A stretch of DNA of 51,283 nt from Syntrophobacteraceae bacterium (GTDB taxonomy: Bacteria > Desulfobacterota > Syntrophobacteria > Syntrophobacterales > Syntrophobacteraceae), in assembly GCA_031292195.1 (NCBI GenBank), contig JARLHP010000085.1:1-51283 (forward strand), given 5' to 3'. The notes under the pieces are model-generated. The model was not told the origin of the DNA, searched no databases, and saw nothing but the letters and a program-made list of their open reading frames with translations. The position numbers and the translations under genes are program-made. This document shows, piece by piece, positions 25,759-32,886 of the stretch (position 1 is the first letter of the stretch; each line of letters opens with the position of its first letter).

Positions 25759-26808
25759 ATGCTTTCGCTCCACGATTTCGCAAAAAAATGGGAATTTGAC
25801 CCCGCTCCTCTCGATCCTGTCGCCGCCCGCTACCCCTTCAGGCTCAATCCCTACTTCGAAGGGCTTATCCAGAGCCGCGGCGACGCCATATGGAATCAGG
25901 TTGTCCCTGATGCCGGCGAATTATCCGACCAGTCCGGTTTTGAGGACCCTCTTTCGGAAGAAAGGCTTTCGCCCGCGCCCAACCTGGTTCACAGGTACCC
26001 AAACCGCGTCTTGTGGCTTGTAAACGACCGCTGCGCCCTCCATTGCCGGTTTTGCACCCGAAAGCGAAGGTGGACCGGCCGACCGGCGCCCGAAGGGCCT
26101 TCCGATTTGAAACCTGCCTTGGACTATATCGCCGCGCGAGAGCAAATCGTGGACGTGCTGCTCTCGGGCGGCGACCCGCTTTTGCTTGCCGAGGAGCGTC
26201 TTCACCAGATTTTGAGCAAGCTCCGGGAAATTAAACACCTGCAAATCATCAGGATCGGAAGCCGTGTCCCATGCGCGCTGCCCGGAGCCGTCACCCCCCG
26301 CCTGGCTGCCATGCTCTCCAGCTTTCACCCGCTCTACCTCAATATTCATTTCAACCATCCGCTGGAGATTACGGCCGAGTCCGCGCGCGCCTGTTCCATA
26401 CTGGCCAACGCCGGCATTCCGCTTGGAAGCCAGACCGTCCTTTTGCGGGGCGTAAACGATTCGGAAACCATCCTGGCCGAGCTCTTTCACAAGCTTCTGT
26501 CTATTCGGGTGCGGCCTTATTACCTCATGCAGATGGATCTCACGGCGGGCACCGCCCACTTTCGCACCCCGGTAAGCACCGGGTTGAGGGTCCTGCGCCT
26601 CCTTCGAAACCGCATTTCCGGCCCGGCCATGCCCCACTTCGTCATCGACCTGCCCGGGGGGCGAGGCAAAATCCCCCTGTTGCCTAATATGATCCGGGAA
26701 ATAAATGACAAGGAGATGATCGTTGAGAACTATACGGGAGAGTTCTGTCTCTACCCCCTGCTCGAAGGGGAGAAGGATGCGCTGAAGGCCGAGATGGCCG
26801 AGCGCTGA
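25759..26808 (+). CDS. KamA/EpmB-family radical SAM aminomutase
   Basis: This 349-residue enzyme has the radical SAM motif CxxxCxxC (CALHCRFC) near residue 95 and the lysine 2,3-aminomutase hallmarks. These are HFRTPV preceded by an Asp (MDL), a second Asp in VIDLPGG, and the PLP lysine in GGRGKIP. The length fits EpmB (EF-P beta-lysylation) or short KamA proteins; classic KamA is longer. No efp or epmA gene is present, so lysine 2,3-aminomutase for beta-lysine or osmolyte synthesis remains possible. The ATG at 25759 follows GGGAG; an upstream in-frame start at 25717 lacks one. Confidence 0.85.
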   Translation: MLSLHDFAKKWEFDPAPLDPVAARYPFRLNPYFEGLIQSRGDAIWNQVVPDAGELSDQSGFEDPLSEERLSPAPNLVHRYPNRVLWLVNDRCALHCRFCTRKRRWTGRPAPEGPSDLKPALDYIAAREQIVDVLLSGGDPLLLAEERLHQILSKLREIKHLQIIRIGSRVPCALPGAVTPRLAAMLSSFHPLYLNIHFNHPLEITAESARACSILANAGIPLGSQTVLLRGVNDSETILAELFHKLLSIRVRPYYLMQMDLTAGTAHFRTPVSTGLRVLRLLRNRISGPAMPHFVIDLPGGRGKIPLLPNMIREINDKEMIVENYTGEFCLYPLLEGEKDALKAEMAER

Positions 26809-26837
26809 AGGGGGGCGCAGCGATGTTTGTGGGGCCT

Positions 26838-27362
26838 TTATTGGCTGGCCCTTGGCAGCAGCTTCTCGGCTTTAAGCCTTTTTCGTATACGCCGGTCAAG
26901 CTCGGGAATCAATTCCAGCGCCCAGGCTTGAGTCATGGTCCTGCTCTCCCTGATTATTTCAGGCATGGCGGCTGACACCTTCCGGCCAAGAGGCGAGGAG
27001 TAAAAGTTCACCAGTCCTCGTAACTCTTCGGTTGTAAACGTGTTGTCATAAACAGCGTAAATCTTCTCGCGTAAAGACTTTTTGGCTTTCGCACCGCTCA
27101 TGACCGCCGACGCCTCTTCCCGGATAATCCTCAGTGCTGGATCGGGAAGAATTGGTTGTACCTTCTTCAGTGACAGGGTCATGGTCTGAAGCAGGGGCTC
27201 AACCAAAAGTTTCATGCTCGCGTCGAAATTCTTGTCATAGCCGCTCACGCGCAGCAGTTGTTCAATGACCCGCTGCTTTTCGCGGGGTATATTGGCGGCG
27301 TCTGCAAACCCGGAATGGATAGCAATTGGAAGAATAACGAGCACAAAAAGCAATCTGCGCAT
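26838..27362 (-). CDS. DUF2059 secreted protein
   Basis: This 174-residue protein has a signal peptide (hydrophobic residues 3-20, cleavage after about ADA) and a helical body. The segment FTTEELRGLVNFYSSPLGRKV (given here only as landmarks FTTEEL and FYSSPLGRKV, residues about 122-142) is the signature of DUF2059, a periplasmic family of unknown function. It converges on the radical SAM gene with a 29-bp gap. Its upstream side opens into an 868-bp repeat-rich region, so its promoter is not defined. Confidence 0.85.
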   Translation of the reverse strand: MRRLLFVLVILPIAIHSGFADAANIPREKQRVIEQLLRVSGYDKNFDASMKLLVEPLLQTMTLSLKKVQPILPDPALRIIREEASAVMSGAKAKKSLREKIYAVYDNTFTTEELRGLVNFYSSPLGRKVSAAMPEIIRESRTMTQAWALELIPELDRRIRKRLKAEKLLPRASQ

Positions 27363-27710
27363 TGGGCTTTGGTCTCCCCTTTCAAATTTTTCGATGCGGC
27401 TATGTCTCGACTTACTACCCGGGCAGTCTACAACCCCCGCACCCGCTCCTTCAATCCTTTTTGTTGCGGTTACCTTCCCTGCTGCCTTTTCTGGTTGCCT
27501 TTTCTATTGCCGCTTCTCGTTGCCGCTTCCCGTTTCCGTTTTGCGCCTCAAAACTCCTTCATGGTATAGGCTTCCAGGATTGGAACATATTCGAGACAAC
27601 GGCCTTTGGCCGGGCTCGGATCGTCTCACTCGCGTTCCTTGAAAACCGAATATGGAGCTATGACCGAGGGGGAGTGAAGTGGAGTAATCTAGCTCCCCGC
27701 TCTTTATTTG

Positions 27711-27748
27711 TCCTATTCGTCCTATTTGTCCTATTCGTGTCCTATTCG
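27711..27748. repeat. 9-bp tandem repeat TCCTATTCG
   Basis: Four units at 27711-27719, 27720-27728, 27729-27737 and 27740-27748, with one T variant and one 2-base insertion. Confidence 0.85.
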
Positions 27749-27880
27749 CCCCATGCCCCCATACCCCCCAATCCAATCCCGTCTATCTTATCTATCCAAT
27801 CCTATCCTATTTTCTAATTGCATTAATCCCCCATAGTCCCTTCCTCCCCGCCCTGCCCCGATTACCGGTTTTCCCCCCTG

Positions 27881-27955
27881 GCTGTTCCTGGCTGTTCCTG
27901 GCTGTTCTTTTGTGCTGTTCCTGGCTGTTTTTTCATGCTGTTATTACGCTGTTAA
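27881..27955. repeat. 10-bp tandem repeat GCTGTTCCTG with decaying copies
   Basis: Perfect units at 27881-27890, 27891-27900 and 27914-27923. Truncated GCTGTT-containing copies continue to about 27955. Confidence 0.8.
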
Positions 27956-28230
27956 TTCAGACCTCCAAACCAACATAATCAAGTAAATCCACATGATAGA
28001 AAAACAGGAATTGAAAAATTCCGTATTTACAGCGTAGAACAGCATGCGCGATTGCCGCCCCCATCCCTCCCGGGCCCCTACAGAGAGTGTTCAAATTGCA
28101 AATATAGAGCGTCCGTTTTCGAGTCGAACCATCAGGATTTTTCAAATAGTCAAAAATGATCAACCGCAGGCGCCTCGGATTTCGCCAAGGTCGGGATTGT
28201 GTTCAGGAAGAAGTGAGAGGCAGGCTCAAA

Positions 28231-29181
28231 CTAGGATGAATGCGTATCGACCACCTCCGGCCATCCGGCCGGGACCGGAGCTTCGATTTTTAGCTCCTTG
28301 CCCGAAACCGGGTGTTTGAGAGTAAGCCTCCAGGCGTGCAGGTAGAGGCGGCTGTCGGGTTTGGCGCCGTAGGCCCGGTCGCCGGCAACCGGATGTCCGG
28401 CCAGTCCCAGGTGAATTCTTATCTGGTGGGTCCTGCCGGTAAGAGGGGAGGCCAGTACCAGAGAGCGGCCCTCCTTGCGGCCAAGCACCCGGAATACCGT
28501 CCGGGCCTGTTTGCCCTCTCCGGTCCTCACGGCTTTGTATTTCCCCCCCACTTTTCCGATCTCCGCCTCGCTTGTCCAGGAATCGTTTGGGGGAAAGCCC
28601 TCCACCCACGCCAGGTATTCCTTCTTCACTTTCCTCTCCTGGAAAGCCCGGCCGAGCGGCTCGTTTGCTTTCCGGTCGAGCGCAAAAACCAATAGCCCGC
28701 TCGTTTCCATGTCGAGCCTGTGATGAAGGGCGGCGTAGCGCTCCCCCTCTTTTCCCGCCGAGAGGTGGCGCAAGAGGGCGGCAAATACGTTGTTGTAGGC
28801 GTCGAAGGGGAGTTGCTGGCTGGGAATGCCGGCTTCCTTGTCGTATGCCAGCAGAAAACGGTCGCGAAAAATCACCCGGGCCGGATCGATTTCATAGGAC
28901 CTGGCAGTCCCGTGGGAAGGAAACGAGACCAGGATCTCCTCTCCTCCGGACAGCCTCATGGAAGGGTCGCGCTCCACACTCCCCCGCACATACACCGAAC
29001 CGAAGTCGATCAGATCTGCCGCTTTTTCTTTGGAAATTTTCAGATAACCGGATACGACTTCGGCCAGCTCGCACCCCTTGTCCTTTTGGCCGGTAATCCA
29101 GCTAAACCGGGACGGGCCCCCGCCAAACCCCGCCGCCCGCCCCACGCCGCTGCGGGAATACACCCCCTCGATCCTTTTCAT
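28231..29181 (-). CDS. RluA-family RNA pseudouridine synthase
   Basis: This 316-residue enzyme has an N-terminal S4-like RNA-binding region (about residues 35-90) and a pseudouridine synthase catalytic domain. Motif HRLDMETSG carries the catalytic Asp, and GRTHQIRIHL is the second signature. It isomerises uridine in 23S rRNA or tRNA; which position cannot be read from sequence. Its ATG overlaps the stop of the FmdB-type gene by four bases (ATGA), so the pair is translationally coupled. The first 30 or so residues are Gly/Ser-rich and atypical. Confidence 0.92.
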   Translation of the reverse strand: MKRIEGVYSRSGVGRAAGFGGGPSRFSWITGQKDKGCELAEVVSGYLKISKEKAADLIDFGSVYVRGSVERDPSMRLSGGEEILVSFPSHGTARSYEIDPARVIFRDRFLLAYDKEAGIPSQQLPFDAYNNVFAALLRHLSAGKEGERYAALHHRLDMETSGLLVFALDRKANEPLGRAFQERKVKKEYLAWVEGFPPNDSWTSEAEIGKVGGKYKAVRTGEGKQARTVFRVLGRKEGRSLVLASPLTGRTHQIRIHLGLAGHPVAGDRAYGAKPDSRLYLHAWRLTLKHPVSGKELKIEAPVPAGWPEVVDTHSS

Positions 29182-29561
29182 TCATCATAGCCGCCGGCGC
29201 CCGAATCCCCGCCGCCAAAGCCCCCGCCCTCCATGCTCTCCTTCTCCGCCATGGCCTCGTCCATCACCTGTTCCACGTCGAACTCATCGCCCAACTCGTC
29301 GCCCATTTCACCGCTCATGGACTTCATCCATTTCGCCATGCTTTTGGGATCGCTTTCATCGAGCCCCGAAAGACGCGCCGGGTCGGCCAGCCGCTCCATC
29401 CGAGTCTCCTCGGACATTCGCACCCGCACCCGGGACGGGACCCGGTACACTTCCGAACTGCCGCAGTACCGGCACTCCACCGGGACGTCTTCGGACACTC
29501 TGAAGGTGATTATTTCGGACTTTCGGTTGCACTTCCGGCACAGGTACTCGTAGATCGGCAT
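29178..29561 (-). CDS. FmdB/CxxC-type zinc-ribbon protein
   Basis: This 127-residue protein begins MPIYEYLCRKC, the standard FmdB opening, and has a CxxC...CxxC zinc ribbon (Cys8, Cys11 and a later CRYCG). The rest is acidic, Met-rich and ends in a Gly-rich tail. The ATG at 29561 is chosen because family members start at this Met; GGAGG lies 10 bases upstream. Function is unknown; the family is often near amidase or methylotrophy genes. It overlaps the RluA-family gene by four bases. Confidence 0.88.
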   Translation of the reverse strand: MPIYEYLCRKCNRKSEIITFRVSEDVPVECRYCGSSEVYRVPSRVRVRMSEETRMERLADPARLSGLDESDPKSMAKWMKSMSGEMGDELGDEFDVEQVMDEAMAEKESMEGGGFGGGDSGAGGYDE

Positions 29562-29650
29562 TGCAGGAATACCTCCCATGTCTCCGGCGCTCGGCTGCGG
29601 CTCGAACCCGGCCAAAAAACGGCGCCTTCGGGCCGGGGCCCGGCGCGAGG

Positions 29651-30307
29651 CTAGAGAATTACATATTTTTTTATCATATGTAATACCTCGTCGGGATCGT
29701 CTAGAAGCGTCACGATGTCCAGGTCATCCGGCGAGATAAACTTCCGGTCTATCAGGGTGGTTCGAATCCACTCCATCAGCCCCCCCCAGTAATGAGTCCC
29801 AACCAGGATGACCGGAAAAGGCTTTATGCGCCTGGTCTGGATGAGGGTCAGCGCCTCGAAGATCTCGTCCAGGGTGCCGAACCCACCGGGCATTCCAATA
29901 TAAGCCTGGGCATATTTGACGAACATAACCTTGCGGACGAAAAAATACTGGAAAGCCAATTTCAGGGTGGAATAGGGGTTGGGAGACTGTTCGAGGGGAA
30001 GCTCGATATTGAGCCCCACCGATTTGGCCCCGCCCTCCTTGGCGCCCTTGTTTCCGGCCTCCATCACCCCGGGCCCTCCACCGGTTATGATATGATACCC
30101 GTGGGTGGCCAGCTTTTTGGCGATCTCGTACGTCAGTTCATAAGTTTCATCGCCAGGCACCGCCCTGGCGGAACCAAAAATGGAAACGGCCGGGTAAAGG
30201 CTGTCAAGTGTCTCGAAGCCTTCCACAAACTCGGCCAGGATCTTGAAAAGACGCCATGAATTACCGGCGCTTATCGAATCGACAACATACTGCTGCTTTT
30301 CGGGCAT
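29651..30307 (-). CDS. LOG-family (TIGR00730) protein
   Basis: This 218-residue Rossmann-fold protein has the LOG signatures GGGPGVMEAGNKGA and PGGFGTLDE. Members are cytokinin-activating phosphoribohydrolases or nucleotide 5'-monophosphate nucleosidases (PpnN-like) that release a base from AMP or related nucleotides. I chose the ATG at 30307 because AAGGGAAG lies seven bases upstream; an in-frame GTG at 30340 is possible but unsupported. It is divergent from the acidic protein gene across 281 bp with no recognised promoter. Confidence 0.9.
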   Translation of the reverse strand: MPEKQQYVVDSISAGNSWRLFKILAEFVEGFETLDSLYPAVSIFGSARAVPGDETYELTYEIAKKLATHGYHIITGGGPGVMEAGNKGAKEGGAKSVGLNIELPLEQSPNPYSTLKLAFQYFFVRKVMFVKYAQAYIGMPGGFGTLDEIFEALTLIQTRRIKPFPVILVGTHYWGGLMEWIRTTLIDRKFISPDDLDIVTLLDDPDEVLHMIKKYVIL

Positions 30308-30588
30308 AAAAAATCTTCCCTTATTCCCGAAGTTGAACACTTCGAAATGAAAAGTTTTTATGGAGATTACCTATTTTGACAACCGGTTAATAATTATATT
30401 CAAGCCTTGTGATTTCAACAAGCAAAGAGTTGAAGAATGCTTTTCGGCTCGCTTAGGGGAAATGCATTATAAGGTTGAACGCATGGCATTAATGAGCTAT
30501 TCTGTCCGGCTTGAGCGCGTTTTTTTAGGCTTTTCAACCGTTTGCTTTCCTGTTGAACACAGGCCGTTGGTATAGAAGGAGGTATTCC

Positions 30589-30861
30589 ATGGAAATGAAA
30601 GAGTTCGTCAGGGCAGCCCTGAAAAAGGTTGGACAAAAAGTTCGCGACGGCATCCTGGACAAACACGAACAAGGTTATAGCGATCCGGAGGAAATGCTTC
30701 TGGACTGGGTATGGATCGAATTGAAGGAAGAATCTCCCGACAAGGACGCCGCAGTAAACATGGACCTCGACGATCTCTATGAGTTGATCGAGAGTTCGGC
30801 CGATACGCATGAGGACTATTACATCCTCCTCGATTCCCTCAAGGCCGAGGCGGAACACTGA
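30589..30861 (+). CDS. Small acidic protein of unknown function
   Basis: I do not recognise this 90-residue protein. It is strongly acidic in its second half, apparently helical, with no cysteine, signal or membrane segment. A strong AAGGAGG precedes the ATG by six bases, and a clean intrinsic terminator follows within 25 bases of the stop, so it is almost certainly a real, separately transcribed gene. The basic N-terminus (EFVRAALKKVGQKVRDG) followed by acidic sequence could support binding to nucleic acid or a protein partner; this is speculation. Confidence 0.8.
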   Translation: MEMKEFVRAALKKVGQKVRDGILDKHEQGYSDPEEMLLDWVWIELKEESPDKDAAVNMDLDDLYELIESSADTHEDYYILLDSLKAEAEH

Positions 30862-30884
30862 AAGCCGGACCTGTCCGCCCGATG

Positions 30885-30912
30885 AGCGCTCTTGCTGCAG
30901 AGCGCTTTTTTT
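30885..30912 (+). terminator. Intrinsic terminator after the acidic protein gene
   Basis: AGCGCTCT pairs with AGAGCGCT around a TGCTGC loop, followed by a run of T residues. Confidence 0.9.
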
Positions 30913-30937
30913 ATTGTCGCTGCATTGGAGCAAAAGT

Positions 30938-32104
30938 ATGAGGACCTTGACCCTCCACCCCGGCCGGGAACGGCGCATTTTGAAAGGACATCGATGGGTG
31001 TTCGGCAACGAAGTCGCCGACCCGCTGCACGATTTTGAGCCGGGAAGCTGGGTGGAAGTGGCTTCGGCTAAAGGCGCCCCCCTGGGGGTCGGCTATGTCA
31101 ACCCCGCATCGCTGATCGCCGTGCGCATAGTGTGCCCGCCGGGCAAAAAACCCGATCGGGATTTTTTCCGGCAGACCTTGCTCGATGCGGCCGGTTTTCG
31201 CCAGTTCCTCTACCCGGGAGAGAGTACCTGCCGACTGGTTTTCGGTGAATCCGACGCTCTTCCGGGCCTGGTGGTGGACCGCTACGCCGATGTTCTGGTC
31301 TACCAGGCCGCTACCCTGGGCATGGCCGGGATGGAGGAGCTTATCCGGGAATTGCTCTGCGAGCTTTTCAAGCCCTCGGCCCTGGTGTTTCGAAATGACT
31401 CGCCCTCGCGCGCCCTCGAAGGCCTGGGCCTGGAAAAAGGAGTGGCCTCCGGAAATCTGCCCCCCGAAATCCCGGTCCGCATTGACGGGATAGACTACCA
31501 CGTGGACGTCCTGGGAGGACAGAAAACCGGGATGTACCTGGATCAGCGGGACAACAGGAATGCATCCGGGCGCTGGATGAAGGATAAAAAAGTGCTCGAC
31601 CTTTTCTGCTACAACGGCGCCTGGAGCCTTTCGGCGCTTGCCGCCGGAGCGGCCGAGGCAACAGGGGTCGATCAGTCCGCCGACGCCGTCAAGCAGGCGG
31701 CCAAAAACGCGGAACTAAACGGCTTCGCCGGCCGATCCTCTTTTATCACAGCCAATGTATTCGACTACCTCAAACGCGTTCCCAAGGCCTCTTGGGACGT
31801 GATCGTGCTCGATCCGCCCGCTTTCGCCAAAACCAGATCGTCCCTTTCGGAAGCAAGAAAAGGATACACCGACATTAACCGCAGAGCGCTCCTCGCCCTT
31901 AAACCCGGCGGCATCCTCATCACGTCCTCGTGTTCATACCACATGAGCGAAGAACTGTTCCATGAAGCGCTCGTCTCCGCCGGTCAGGCCAGCGGAAGGA
32001 GGCTCCGCCTGCTGAGTGCCCGCGGTCAGTCGCTGGATCACCCCGTCCTTCTGGCCATGCCCGAAACCAGGTATTTGAAATGCCTCGTGGTGGAGGCGTC
32101 CTGA
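30938..32104 (+). CDS. rlmI: RlmI-type 23S rRNA cytosine-C5 methyltransferase
   Basis: This 388-residue class I SAM methyltransferase has an N-terminal PUA-like domain (HPGRERRILKGHRWVF, first 16 residues or so) and a C-terminal Rossmann domain. The SAM loop reads DLFCYNGAW, the catalytic motif VLDPPAFAK, and SCSYHMS follows. Family members methylate C1962 of 23S rRNA. The ATG at 30938 follows GGAG, 26 bases after the preceding terminator, so it may have its own promoter within that short space or rely on readthrough. A GAGCAGG heptamer array begins 9 bases after its stop. Confidence 0.9.
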   Translation: MRTLTLHPGRERRILKGHRWVFGNEVADPLHDFEPGSWVEVASAKGAPLGVGYVNPASLIAVRIVCPPGKKPDRDFFRQTLLDAAGFRQFLYPGESTCRLVFGESDALPGLVVDRYADVLVYQAATLGMAGMEELIRELLCELFKPSALVFRNDSPSRALEGLGLEKGVASGNLPPEIPVRIDGIDYHVDVLGGQKTGMYLDQRDNRNASGRWMKDKKVLDLFCYNGAWSLSALAAGAAEATGVDQSADAVKQAAKNAELNGFAGRSSFITANVFDYLKRVPKASWDVIVLDPPAFAKTRSSLSEARKGYTDINRRALLALKPGGILITSSCSYHMSEELFHEALVSAGQASGRRLRLLSARGQSLDHPVLLAMPETRYLKCLVVEAS

Positions 32105-32112
32105 AAAGACCG

Positions 32113-32211
32113 GAGCAGGGAGCGGGGAGCAAGAAGCAGGAAAAAACCCGCTCCCCGCTCCCTGCTCCTTGCTCCTTGCTCCTTGCTCCCTGCTCCCTGC
32201 TCCACTTTTTT
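32113..32211 (+). repeat. GAGC-heptamer hairpin array, terminator-like
   Basis: The left arm has four units (GAGCAGG, GAGCGGG, GAGCAAG, AAGCAGG) at 32113-32140. After AAAAAA, the right arm has eight reverse-complement units (CCCGCTC, CCTGCTC, CTTGCTC) to 32202. It ends CAC followed by six T residues, so the hairpin could terminate rlmI transcription. A perfect 15-bp stem is available between 32112-32126 and 32154-32168. Confidence 0.88.
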
Positions 32212-32270
32212 ATTCCACATTTCCAACATATGCGATATAGACCATTAAAACACACCGACAGGAGTCGAAA

Positions 32271-32453
32271 ATGCTGGATCTCCTTTGTGGGAAGGACCCC
32301 GTGGAATTAGGGATGAAGACTTGCGAAGGATGGAACATTACGGTATTTTTGGATCACCTGCGCTCGTGCCAAAAATGCTCCAAGTCCCAGGATGTCCTCA
32401 TAAACAAATTGAACAGCATCATAGGCGGCGAGGACCGGGGCGAAGACGCCTGA
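32271..32453 (+). CDS. Small cysteine-containing protein (60 aa), unknown
   Basis: I do not recognise this 60-residue protein. Cysteines occur at positions 6, 18, 33 and 36 (the last two as CQKC), spacing that could bind one metal ion. AGGAG lies six bases before the ATG, which supports translation. It follows the heptamer array after rlmI. The next small gene also carries a CxxC pair, but about 200 bp and a degraded repeat separate them. Confidence 0.65.
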   Translation: MLDLLCGKDPVELGMKTCEGWNITVFLDHLRSCQKCSKSQDVLINKLNSIIGGEDRGEDA

Positions 32454-32649
32454 GGGCCTTCCATTCCAACCCGACTCTTTGATTGCCCGTCCCCAAATTT
32501 CCAAGTCTACAAAGTTTTCTCACGCGAAGATGCCAAGGGCAGTAGCGGACTATTGCCCCCTGGCGCCCGGATGTTTACTTTTTTTTGTGAGATTACCCGC
32601 GAAAAGCGCAGCTGAAGCGCTCGAACGCCTTCCACAAAGGGAAAACGAC

Positions 32650-32835
32650 ATGGCCGAAAAAAAAATGCCCCATCCGCATCACGAGGAGCACCTCTGTTAT
32701 CTCCAGAACATCGGATTCATTCAGTCCAATCCGGACGAATACAAAAATCTGGTGCGAAATCCCGGCTACGTCTGCACCAACTGCGGACGGGCCGCCGCCC
32801 GGGAACAAAACCTGTGCGAGCCGGAAAAATTGTAA
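32650..32835 (+). CDS. Small CxxC protein (61 aa), unknown
   Basis: This 61-residue protein has a His-rich N-terminus (MPHPHHEEH) and cysteines at 16, 42, 45 and 56, with CTNCG forming a zinc-ribbon-like knuckle. An AAAGGGAAAAC site precedes the ATG at 32650; the frame is open upstream to 32479 but without a ribosome site. Function is unknown, and a metal-binding accessory protein is plausible. It converges on the M16C peptidase gene. Confidence 0.7.
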   Translation: MAEKKMPHPHHEEHLCYLQNIGFIQSNPDEYKNLVRNPGYVCTNCGRAAAREQNLCEPEKL

Positions 32836-32886
32836 AGCCGGTGGAAGAGCAAGCGGCAAGGACCGACCGCTCGCTCTTCACATATT

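Larger units (their letters stand above)
27363..28230. other. 868-bp non-coding, pyrimidine-rich repeat region
   Basis: No gene is supported. On the plus strand it stacks several short-period tracts. One is a degenerate TTGCCGCTTCTC/GTTGCCGCTTCCC tract at about 27478-27535. Next come 9-mers TCCTATTCG/TCCTATTTG at 27711-27748. A TATCTTATC/CCAATCCTATCC tract lies at about 27781-27815. A 10-mer GCTGTTCCTG array with decaying copies lies at 27881-27955. From about 28000 to 28230 I see nothing recognisable. Open frames here are low-complexity artefacts. Confidence 0.7.

Noticed and set aside
27362-27817. 151-codon frame in the repeat-rich gap after the DUF2059 gene
   Set aside because: The translation is low-complexity sequence produced by pyrimidine-rich tandem repeats; no ribosome site or family resemblance.
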